From NCBI GenBank assembly GCA_026994125.1, contig JALWRJ010000214.1:1-6554 (forward strand): a stretch of 6,554 nt of DNA. Reading direction: 5' to 3'. The first letter of the stretch is position 1; each line of letters opens with the position of its first letter. The position numbers were made by a program, and so were the translations under genes. The DNA comes from Cyclobacteriaceae bacterium (GTDB lineage Bacteria; Bacteroidota; Bacteroidia; Cytophagales; Cyclobacteriaceae). Under the pieces are notes generated by a model. The model had not been told where the DNA came from. It saw only the letters and a list, made by a program, of their open reading frames with translations, and searched no databases. Below, one piece after another: positions 1 through 5,880 of the stretch.

Positions 1-647
1 TCATTTAACTCTTCTTCGGGTGTTTTACCTGTTTCTTTTAACAATTTCTTATACAAAGCACCTTCTTCTAAATTAATCTCTTTGGTATGTAGCACCACAG
101 TTTTTTCGATAATACCAATATTATTTTTCACTAAATGAGCCCATAAAAAATCGAGCCCCCAGCCAGATTTTGTTGCATTAAAATAAGGAAGACATGTTTG
201 TAGAGCTGCTGAGCTAAAAACAGGGCACATAACCTCTACAAAATTAGTATATCTAATTTCATAACCTTTTTTATGCCTCAAAATTTCCCATACTGTATTA
301 GGCTTTAGAGTACCTGGCTGAGCCAGAGATAAATTGTAATTAGCAGCATAAGTAAATATTTCATTTGCAGAACCCTCTACCACTTTAATATCATCATCGG
401 GCATCCAGTAAAAATCATAGGTTAATAATTTCGGGTTTTCTTCTAAAACCTTTTTAATCACCGGATATTTAAACCCTTGCTCATAAAACACATAATCTGC
501 AACCTTATCCAGTTCTACTTTTATTGATTCGGTAGGATTTGATGGATAGTAAATTAAAGCTAAATCGTAACTTCTATTATTTGATAACCATGTGGGCAAA
601 CACTCAAAATTTCCAATGGTTGTTAAAATAAGGTTCTTTCTATTCAT
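1..647 (-). CDS. DUF707 family protein, putative glycosyltransferase-like (partial, C-terminus beyond left edge)
   Basis: This reading frame is open from an ATG at 647-645 to the window edge, giving 215 codons with no stop, so the C-terminus is missing. It resembles the DUF707 family, best known from plant proteins of unknown function. Visible family marks are an acidic cluster after a hydrophobic strand (FYWMPDDDI, residues 79-87), an AQPG segment (109-112), FVEVMCPVFS (136-145), GWGLD (162-166), and a late His (H187) in VVLHT. The DDD cluster and the GWGxD motif recall the metal-binding DxD and the GWGxED acceptor motif of GT-A glycosyltransferases, so a sugar-transfer role is inferred, not shown. 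No signal peptide or membrane segment is seen, which suggests a cytoplasmic protein. The start lies 6 bases after the methyltransferase stop, so the gene is the last visible member of the glycosyltransferase operon and is probably translationally coupled. Family membership is fairly sure; function is unknown. Confidence 0.75.
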   Translation of the reverse strand, partial: MNRKNLILTTIGNFECLPTWLSNNRSYDLALIYYPSNPTESIKVELDKVADYVFYEQGFKYPVIKKVLEENPKLLTYDFYWMPDDDIKVVEGSANEIFTYAANYNLSLAQPGTLKPNTVWEILRHKKGYEIRYTNFVEVMCPVFSSAALQTCLPYFNATKSGWGLDFLWAHLVKNNIGIIEKTVVLHTKEINLEEGALYKKLLKETGKTPEEELN

Positions 648-653
648 ACTATT

Positions 654-1295
654 TTAAGCAGCAAATGAAGCCTGAATTGCAAATTGTAAATATTTCATAT
701 CGTTATGGATACCTAGTGTTAAAATATTAGGAATAAAAAATCGAAATGATTTTGTTGGATTTATTCCTTTAATTAGCTTAATCTTTAATCCACTTTCGTG
801 TATCATCCTAAGCATACTTTTTTTTGTAAAAAACCTTAAATGGGTGCTATCCAAAATGCCAAGTTCACGGTAGCGCCAATCCTTATCAAAAATTAGTTCT
901 TTAAGGTTTTTCCAATATCTTACATTGGGCAGGGAACACACCAAAATGGCTGAATCGGTTACATAAGGTTTAATATTTTTTAAAAAAGAAGTCGGATCAA
1001 TTATATGCTCCAAAAAATCATTGCAAATTACTAAATCAAAATAATTTTCAGGCAGTTGTTCCAACGCAATATTGGCATCGCCCGTTATAACTTTATCCAA
1101 TACCTGTGCTGCTTTTTTAGAAGCTTCAGGGTTTATATCCACTCCCCAAGACTCTGTGTTAAAATGTTTTTTTATGTCTTTAGAAAAATTTCCGTTTGAA
1201 CATCCAAACTCAATTGTTTTCTTACAACCTGAAGGGATAAAATCCATCATTTCAGGCCTAAGGCAATCATAGTATCCACTATTTTTAATATCCAT
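654..1295 (-). CDS. Class I SAM-dependent methyltransferase (Methyltransf_23-like)
   Basis: The 213-residue protein has a complete Rossmann-type methyltransferase core. Motif I is EFGCSNG (residues 29-35), the acidic residue after strand 2 is D53 in GVDINPEA, a GDA motif lies at 72-74, and the motif IV region is DLVICNDFLEHI (87-98). SLPNVRYW (121-128) and the later DSTHLRFFT (149-157) are typical of methyltransferases found in surface-polysaccharide loci. The likely role is cytoplasmic transfer of a methyl group from SAM to a sugar or lipid-linked glycan, releasing S-adenosylhomocysteine; the acceptor cannot be told from the sequence. It starts with ATG 10 bases after the glycosyltransferase stop and ends 6 bases before the DUF707 gene, so the three genes are almost certainly co-transcribed. 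No Shine-Dalgarno sequence is evident. Base composition is clearly AT-richer than in the genes to the right: 961-1020 has 14 G+C in 60. The family call is secure; the substrate is not. Confidence 0.9.
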   Translation of the reverse strand: MDIKNSGYYDCLRPEMMDFIPSGCKKTIEFGCSNGNFSKDIKKHFNTESWGVDINPEASKKAAQVLDKVITGDANIALEQLPENYFDLVICNDFLEHIIDPTSFLKNIKPYVTDSAILVCSLPNVRYWKNLKELIFDKDWRYRELGILDSTHLRFFTKKSMLRMIHESGLKIKLIKGINPTKSFRFFIPNILTLGIHNDMKYLQFAIQASFAA

Positions 1296-1305
1296 GTAGT
1301 TAGCT

Positions 1306-2880
1306 TTAAGTTACAATACCATTCTTACACCAAGTTAAATTTTTGGTCAATGTTTCATTTAATATACCATCATTCTTATTTAGCAGTTTTCGGTCATATT
1401 CTTTGTGGTAAATATGGTACTGTACCCCCCCTAAGCGTAAGTTACGTTTATATATCCCTGCATTTACCAACCGAGCCACAAACTCACTATCCTCTCTTCC
1501 CCACCCCTGAATTTCCTCGTTATAGCCGTTTACCTTATAGGCATCGGCTTTCCAATATGCCATATTGCAGCCCCTAATACCTTGTATTGAAAACCTTTTA
1601 ATAGAAATAAGTTTTTGCAAAAATGGCATGCGTATTCCATTAAAAAAATTTATTACCCCACGCATATACACATGGGGGTTAGTAATTTTTCCATCAAATA
1701 TTTTTTTGGAGGTAACTTTTGATAGTAGCACCCGACTCCCCCTGACAAAGCTACCCGGCTGTGCAAACCTGGCGTGGTCGTACACAAAATGCTTATCGAG
1801 CATAATATCGCCATCAATTTGCAAAATGTACGCATACTTGGCCATCTTTAAAGCCTCGTTTCTGGCTTTAGCTAGCCGAAACCCCTTATCTTCTATCCAG
1901 CAGTGGTGCAAGGGTACCGGAAAATTTTCTTGAAACTCCTTAATCAGTTTGCGGGTATCATCGGTAGAACCGTCATCTGCAACAATTACTTCATTGGGCA
2001 ATAATGTTTGCCGCTTAACACTGTTTAACGAAGCCCGTAAGGCCTGCGGCCAATTATAGGTTGAAATAATTAATGATGTGGAAGGTAAGGTTGCTAAACC
2101 ATTCGCACTTTGGTTGGCAGAACGCCTGGCAACAATGGCTTTGGCATATTTTAAAAATGTTTCGGTAGAAGAAAGAACGGCTATGATTAACCCATACCAG
2201 CCATCTAAAATACCTAAACGAACAAAGTAACCAAAAAAGAAGCCCCAAGCCGGACTTACCAAAGCTTTTATTATCAGAAAAAAAGTAGATTGGTCATCTA
2301 ACTGCGATGAGCCAATTTCGGAAAAATTATTTACCTGACGCAAATGCTCAAATACCGAATTAAAGGTATAGTGGTACAGTACCCCTTTTAGCATGGGCGC
2401 TTTAATTCCGGGGTTTAATTGAAACAAATCGTGCGGGTTTCTACCTGCCCAATGCCCGGCTTCTTTTTTAAATAACCGAATTTTCTTATCCGGAAACCAG
2501 TGCCCGTGCTTAATAAACTTGTCCACATAAAACGACATCCTATTCATTATATAGGCATCATGTTTAAAATGTAGTTTTACTTTTCGGATACTGCTAATCA
2601 GTTCGTTCGAAAACACCTCATCGGCATCTACCGATAAAATATAATCGTATTTGGCTTGAGCTATGGCAAAGTTTTTTTGCTGAATATGCCCTTCAAATTT
2701 ATTCTCAATAAACCTTGCACCCATTTCCTGGCAAATAGCTTTTGTCCGGTCAGTCGAAAAGGAATCTACTACAACTATCTCATCGGCTACTTGCCAGGCA
2801 GCGTCCAGGCAACGAGCAATGTTTTTTTCCTCGTTTAAGGTAATGATAACAACCGAAAGTTTTACAGGTTTATGCTGCAT
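1306..2880 (-). CDS. Fused bifunctional family-2 glycosyltransferase (WaaE/KdtX-like domain + GT2/GT7C-like domain)
   Basis: From the ATG at 2880 the protein has 524 residues and two GT-A domains. Domain 1 (about 9-247) opens with SVVIITLNEEKN, has DSFSTDRT (39-46) and the metal-binding DADE (85-88), and ends in a hydrophobic, aromatic stretch (200-247), as in WaaE/KdtX-type LPS-core glucosyltransferases. A short linker leads to domain 2 (about 269-515), with SLIISTYNWPQAL, DDGSTDDT (302-309), DGD (356-358) and GYNEEIQGWGREDSEF (452-467), the latter like the C-terminal motif of galactosyltransferase-type enzymes. Each half has its own nucleotide-binding and DxD motifs, so two sugar transfers at the cytoplasmic face of the inner membrane are likely; donors and acceptors are unknown. 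The open frame also reaches a TTG at 2901, adding 7 residues. The ATG was preferred because homologous sequence begins just after it and the TTG would lie in the promoter region. First visible gene of the minus-strand operon and divergent from ahcY. Confidence 0.85.
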   Translation of the reverse strand: MQHKPVKLSVVIITLNEEKNIARCLDAAWQVADEIVVVDSFSTDRTKAICQEMGARFIENKFEGHIQQKNFAIAQAKYDYILSVDADEVFSNELISSIRKVKLHFKHDAYIMNRMSFYVDKFIKHGHWFPDKKIRLFKKEAGHWAGRNPHDLFQLNPGIKAPMLKGVLYHYTFNSVFEHLRQVNNFSEIGSSQLDDQSTFFLIIKALVSPAWGFFFGYFVRLGILDGWYGLIIAVLSSTETFLKYAKAIVARRSANQSANGLATLPSTSLIISTYNWPQALRASLNSVKRQTLLPNEVIVADDGSTDDTRKLIKEFQENFPVPLHHCWIEDKGFRLAKARNEALKMAKYAYILQIDGDIMLDKHFVYDHARFAQPGSFVRGSRVLLSKVTSKKIFDGKITNPHVYMRGVINFFNGIRMPFLQKLISIKRFSIQGIRGCNMAYWKADAYKVNGYNEEIQGWGREDSEFVARLVNAGIYKRNLRLGGVQYHIYHKEYDRKLLNKNDGILNETLTKNLTWCKNGIVT

Positions 2881-2898
2881 TTGGAAAAGTTTTCGGAA

Positions 2899-2906
2899 CA
2901 AAAATG
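2899..2906 (-). promoter_or_regulatory. Weak candidate -7 box for the glycosyltransferase operon
   Basis: Read on the minus strand this is CATTTTTG, one mismatch from the Bacteroidota -7 consensus TAnnTTTG. It would place transcription start roughly 13 bases before the ATG at 2880. No clear -33 TTTG is seen at the expected distance. The box lies within two bases of the plus-strand -7 box of ahcY, so the two divergent promoters would overlap. Low confidence; a more distant promoter is possible. Confidence 0.25.
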
Positions 2907-2907
2907 C

Positions 2908-2915
2908 TAATTTTG
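2908..2915 (+). promoter_or_regulatory. Predicted -7 promoter box of ahcY
   Basis: TAATTTTG matches the Bacteroidota -7 consensus TAnnTTTG exactly. It lies 32 bases before the ahcY ATG, which implies a leader of about 25 bases. The nearest upstream TTTG (2880-2883) is 24 bases away, longer than the usual spacing to a -33 element, so only the -7 half is convincing. The leader is too short for a SAH or SAM riboswitch. Confidence 0.65.
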
Positions 2916-2947
2916 CAGACTAATAAAAGAATTACTTCGATAATATC

Positions 2948-4255
2948 ATGATTGACACACTAAAATACAAGGTAAAAGACATAAACCTGGCCGACTTTGG
3001 TCGAAAAGAAATTAAACTGGCCGAGGCTGAAATGCCCGGACTGATGTCGCTTAGAAAAGAATTTGGTGAAAGCAAACCATTGAAAGGAGCACGAATTGCA
3101 GGTTGCTTACACATGACCATCCAAACAGCCGTACTCATTGAAACATTGGTCGAACTGGGGGCTGATGTAACCTGGTCGTCTTGCAATATTTTTTCAACCC
3201 AAGACCATGCCGCAGCGGCTATTGCTGCAGCAGGCATACCTGTATTTGCCTGGAAAGGAATGAGCGAAGAAGAGTTTGACTGGTGCATTGAGCAAACTTT
3301 GCATGCTTTTGAAGATGGCAAACCGCTAAACATGATATTAGACGATGGGGGCGACTTAACCAACATGGTGTTAGATCGTTTTCCTGAATTAGTAAAAGAC
3401 ATCAAAGGGCTTTCGGAAGAAACCACTACCGGAGTACACCGGCTTATCGAACGAGAAGAAAAAGGAACGCTTCCTATACCAGCCATTAACGTAAACGATT
3501 CGGTTACCAAGTCTAAATTTGATAACAAATATGGCTGTAAGGAATCGTTAGTAGATGCTATTCGCAGAGCTACCGATGTAATGATGGCCGGAAAAGTGGC
3601 TGTAGTAGCCGGCTATGGCGATGTAGGTAAAGGTTCGGCAGCTTCGTTGCGTGGAGCGGGTACTCGGGTAATTGTTACCGAAATTGACCCAATTTGTGCC
3701 TTACAAGCTGCCATGGATGGCTTTGAAGTTAAAAAAATGGATGATGCTGTTAAAGAAGCCAACATTGTGGTAACGGCTACCGGCAATAAAGATATTATAA
3801 CTGCCCGCCATTTTGAAAGCATGAACGACAAAACCATTGTTTGTAACATTGGCCACTTTGATAACGAAATTGATATGGACTGGTTAAATGGCACTTATGG
3901 AAATACCAAAGATACCATTAAGCCACAAGTAGATAAATATACCGTGGGTAATGGCAATGAAATTATTGTACTTGCCGAAGGCCGCCTGGTAAACCTGGGT
4001 TGTGCCACCGGGCACCCCTCTTTTGTTATGTCTAACTCATTTACCAACCAAACCTTAGCGCAAATAGAGCTTTGGAACCACAGCGATAAGTACAGTAACA
4101 AAGTGTACACTTTGCCCAAACATTTGGACGAAAAAGTGGCTCGGTTACACTTAGAAAAAATTAATGTTGAACTGGATGTACTAAGCCAGGAACAAGCCGA
4201 TTACATTAATGTAAAAGTTGAAGGCCCATACAAAACGGATGAATATAGGTATTAA
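2948..4255 (+). CDS. ahcY: Adenosylhomocysteinase (S-adenosyl-L-homocysteine hydrolase)
   Basis: This cytoplasmic NAD-dependent enzyme reversibly hydrolyses S-adenosylhomocysteine to adenosine and homocysteine, relieving product inhibition of methyltransferases and feeding methionine resynthesis. The 435-residue protein is full length. Substrate-domain marks are GCLHMT (52-57), [15 protein letters not shown] (77-91), and the catalytic residues D133, E158, K188 and D192, which match human D131, E156, K186 and D190. The NAD site is GYGDVG (222-227) followed by E245 in VTEIDP. The substrate-closing [14 protein letters not shown] region is intact, and the C-terminus ends in the family's KxDxYRY signature, whose Lys and Tyr reach the neighbouring subunit's NAD. 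It lacks the roughly 40-residue insertion found in many proteobacterial enzymes and so resembles the shorter human-type form. The ATG start is supported by N-terminal homology and by the -7 box 32 bases upstream. It is transcribed alone, divergent from the glycosyltransferase operon and convergent with kbl. Confidence 0.98.
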   Translation: MIDTLKYKVKDINLADFGRKEIKLAEAEMPGLMSLRKEFGESKPLKGARIAGCLHMTIQTAVLIETLVELGADVTWSSCNIFSTQDHAAAAIAAAGIPVFAWKGMSEEEFDWCIEQTLHAFEDGKPLNMILDDGGDLTNMVLDRFPELVKDIKGLSEETTTGVHRLIEREEKGTLPIPAINVNDSVTKSKFDNKYGCKESLVDAIRRATDVMMAGKVAVVAGYGDVGKGSAASLRGAGTRVIVTEIDPICALQAAMDGFEVKKMDDAVKEANIVVTATGNKDIITARHFESMNDKTIVCNIGHFDNEIDMDWLNGTYGNTKDTIKPQVDKYTVGNGNEIIVLAEGRLVNLGCATGHPSFVMSNSFTNQTLAQIELWNHSDKYSNKVYTLPKHLDEKVARLHLEKINVELDVLSQEQADYINVKVEGPYKTDEYRY

Positions 4256-4279
4256 AATTACCTATGTTGCTCCTCGCAT

Positions 4280-4340
4280 AAGTTGGAACTTGTTTAGCGT
4301 TTTACCCAGCAATTCAGGTAGCAAAAACAAGTTCCGGCTT
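4280..4340 (+). terminator. Long hairpin after ahcY, probable transcription terminator
   Basis: GGAACTTGTTT (4285-4295) and AAACAAGTTCC (4325-4335) form an 11-bp perfect inverted repeat. The stem extends outward to about 16 pairs (4280-4295 with 4325-4340) if two G-U pairs are allowed. The 29-base loop can itself pair TACC (4303-4306) with GGTA (4317-4320). The hairpin begins 25 bases after the ahcY stop. The following bases (4339-4342 and 4351-4358) are T-rich but lack a clean uninterrupted tract, so a palindromic intergenic repeat is the main alternative. Confidence 0.6.
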
Positions 4341-4464
4341 TTAAACAATTTGTTTTTTATGATAGGGATAAATTGAAGATCCCCGCAAAGAGTAGGCAGC
4401 CAATTACCCCGATAAATTAAAAATTCTCTTGGCTCGTTTTTGGATATCCGGTATTCCTTATGGC
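4341..4464. other. Intergenic remainder between convergent ahcY and kbl, no gene recognised
   Basis: Together with the two flanking hairpins this makes up the 289-base gap 4256-4544. No convincing coding frame is seen on either strand. Small features are AAACAATTTGTTT (4343-4355, a 5-bp inverted repeat), GGGAT/ATCCC (4365-4369 and 4379-4383), two copies of GATAAATT (4367-4374 and 4411-4418), and AATTACCCC at 4402-4410 that recurs at the kbl 3' end (4548-4556). All are short enough to be chance. GGATATCC at 4442-4449 is a perfect 8-base palindrome. Confidence 0.6.
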
Positions 4465-4532
4465 ATCCGAATATTCAATTATAAACCATCAATCTTTTAT
4501 AATTGTTGGCTCAAAAAGCAGAAAATTCGGAT
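4465..4532 (-). terminator. Nested inverted repeats after kbl, possible terminator
   Basis: An inner 10-bp perfect inverted repeat, CAATTATAAA (4476-4485) and TTTATAATTG (4496-4505), with a 10-base loop lies inside an outer 8-bp pair, ATCCGAAT (4465-4472) and ATTCGGAT (4525-4532). Read on the minus strand the outer arm starts 12 bases beyond the kbl stop codon, a suitable place for a terminator of kbl. The inner stem is entirely AT-rich except for its end pair and there is no strong U tract directly after it, so the terminator role is inferred from position. Confidence 0.45.
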
Positions 4533-4544
4533 ATATTTTCCGGA

Positions 4545-5738
4545 TTAAATTACCCCTAACTCCTTACCAACTTCGGTAAAGGCTGCAATGGCTTTATCCA
4601 GGTGGTGGCGTTCGTGGGCAGCCGAAATTTGAACCCGGATACGAGCCTGCCCCTTAGGCACTACCGGATAGTAAAAGCCAATTACATAAATTCCTTTATC
4701 CAATAATTTATCCGCAAATTGCTGCGATAGCACAGCATCATATAGCATAATGGGCGTTATTGGGTGAATACCCGGTTTAATATCGAAACCGGCTGCCGTC
4801 ATTTGTTCCCTAAAATACGCTGTATTTTCCATTAGTTTATCGCGCAAATGAGTGGTTTCGCTGAGCATATCCAATACGGCAATGGAAGCCCCAACAATAG
4901 AGGGGGCTACCGTGTTTGAAAATAAATAAGGCCTGGATCGCTGCCTTAATAAGTCAATAATTTCTTTTTTACCCGAAGTAAAACCACCCGAAGCACCTCC
5001 CAATGCTTTGCCCAAAGTTCCGGTTATAATATCAACCCTGTCCATTACATTGCAGTACTCGTGTACCCCCCGGCCGGTTTTGCCCATAAAACCGGTTGAG
5101 TGGCATTCATCGGTCATAACCAATGCTTCATACCTATCGGCTAATGCACAAATTTTATCCAACTGAGCAATATTGCCGTCCATCGAAAATACGCCATCGG
5201 TTACTATAATTTTTTGAACGGCTCCGGCTGCATCGGCCGCTTTAAGTTGTTCTTCCAAATCGGCCATATCGTTATTGGCGTACCTAAACCGCTTTGCTTT
5301 ACATAGCCGTACGCCATCTATAATAGAGGCATGATTTAACGCATCCGAAATAATGGCATCATCAGGCCCAAGCAAGGGTTCAAAAACACCTCCGTTGGCA
5401 TCAAAGGCGGCTGCATACAAAATAGTATCTTCGGTGCCTAAAAATTTAGAAATTTTAGCCTCCAGCTTTTTATGTATGTCTTGTGTACCACAAATAAACC
5501 TCACCGATGACATGCCATAACCATGGGTATCAATGGCCTTTTTGGCTGCCTCAATTACTTTAGGGTGCGAAGAAAGCCCCAGGTAGTTATTTGCACAAAA
5601 GTTAATTACTTCTTTGCCATCTATTGTTTTTATATCAGCTCCTTGCGGGGTGGTTATAATGCGTTCCTTCTTATACAGGCCAGCTTTTTTAATTTCATCA
5701 AGGGTATGGACTAAATCGGGTTTTATTTTATTATACAT
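4545..5738 (-). CDS. kbl: Glycine C-acetyltransferase (2-amino-3-ketobutyrate CoA ligase)
   Basis: This PLP-dependent enzyme of the alpha-oxoamine synthase family cleaves 2-amino-3-ketobutyrate with CoA to glycine and acetyl-CoA, the second step of threonine breakdown. The 397-residue protein is full length and aligns almost throughout with E. coli Kbl (398 residues). Marks are [10 protein letters not shown] (46-55), VRFICGTQD (79-87), [12 protein letters not shown] with the PLP-stacking H136 (131-142), TDGVFSMDG (180-188), D210 and H213 in TDECHSTGF, the Schiff-base lysine K244 in [22 protein letters not shown], and [12 protein letters not shown] near the end. DECH replaces the DDSH of E. 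coli and resembles the animal enzyme; the key Asp and His remain. The gene is divergent from the L-threonine dehydrogenase that makes its substrate, which strongly supports the specific name over related synthases such as BioF. The ATG is supported by homology and a -7 box 26 bases upstream; no Shine-Dalgarno sequence is seen. Confidence 0.97.
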   Translation of the reverse strand: MYNKIKPDLVHTLDEIKKAGLYKKERIITTPQGADIKTIDGKEVINFCANNYLGLSSHPKVIEAAKKAIDTHGYGMSSVRFICGTQDIHKKLEAKISKFLGTEDTILYAAAFDANGGVFEPLLGPDDAIISDALNHASIIDGVRLCKAKRFRYANNDMADLEEQLKAADAAGAVQKIIVTDGVFSMDGNIAQLDKICALADRYEALVMTDECHSTGFMGKTGRGVHEYCNVMDRVDIITGTLGKALGGASGGFTSGKKEIIDLLRQRSRPYLFSNTVAPSIVGASIAVLDMLSETTHLRDKLMENTAYFREQMTAAGFDIKPGIHPITPIMLYDAVLSQQFADKLLDKGIYVIGFYYPVVPKGQARIRVQISAAHERHHLDKAIAAFTEVGKELGVI

Positions 5739-5764
5739 TGCAATAAATTTAAGATGATTACCAA

Positions 5765-5772
5765 CAAATATA
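5765..5772 (-). promoter_or_regulatory. kbl: Predicted -7 promoter box of kbl
   Basis: On the minus strand this reads TATATTTG, an exact match to the Bacteroidota -7 consensus TAnnTTTG. It lies 26 bases before the kbl ATG, implying a leader of about 20 bases. No clear TTTG -33 element is found about 20 bases further upstream. Confidence 0.65.
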
Positions 5773-5806
5773 CGTTGCTATTTTTAGGATGCCACTTTAG
5801 CGAATA

Positions 5807-5818
5807 TTTTTTAAAAAA
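5807..5818. promoter_or_regulatory. 12-base AT palindrome between the divergent kbl and threonine dehydrogenase promoters
   Basis: TTTTTTAAAAAA is a perfect palindrome lying 34 bases from the kbl -7 box and 27 bases from the dehydrogenase -7 box. Its place between two divergent promoters would suit a shared upstream activating or regulator-binding site. In AT-rich DNA a T-run/A-run palindrome of this size could also be chance or simply flexible promoter DNA. Confidence 0.25.
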
Positions 5819-5845
5819 GGCTCCCAAAGTATCAACATTGCACAC

Positions 5846-5853
5846 TACATTTG
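5846..5853 (+). promoter_or_regulatory. tdh: Predicted -7 promoter box of L-threonine dehydrogenase gene
   Basis: TACATTTG matches the Bacteroidota -7 consensus TAnnTTTG exactly and lies 27 bases before the ATG at 5881, implying a leader of about 20 bases. A -33 TTTG at the usual spacing is not apparent. Confidence 0.65.
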
Positions 5854-5880
5854 CTCCCCATTAGTACAATTCAACCAAGT

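Noticed and set aside
1565..1933. A 122-codon plus-strand open frame opposite the second glycosyltransferase domain
   Set aside because: The minus-strand frame here carries conserved glycosyltransferase motifs; the plus-strand translation has no recognisable domain and no promoter.
2881..2901. TTG at 2901 as the start of the fused glycosyltransferase
   Set aside because: It adds only seven residues before the ATG at 2880, lies in the likely promoter region, and the domain begins just after the ATG; kept only as an alternative.
2916..2947. SAH or SAM riboswitch in the ahcY leader
   Set aside because: The predicted leader is about 25 bases and shows no stem structure, far too short for a known riboswitch of these classes.
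2932..3528. A 198-codon open frame on the minus strand inside ahcY
   Set aside because: It lies wholly opposite strongly conserved ahcY codons, its Ser-rich translation resembles no family I know, and it is explained by the codon bias of the real gene.
4256..4544. Small protein gene or mobile-element remnant in the convergent gap
   Set aside because: No frame with a plausible start, composition or recognisable domain was found, and the short repeats are not flanked by target duplications that I can see.
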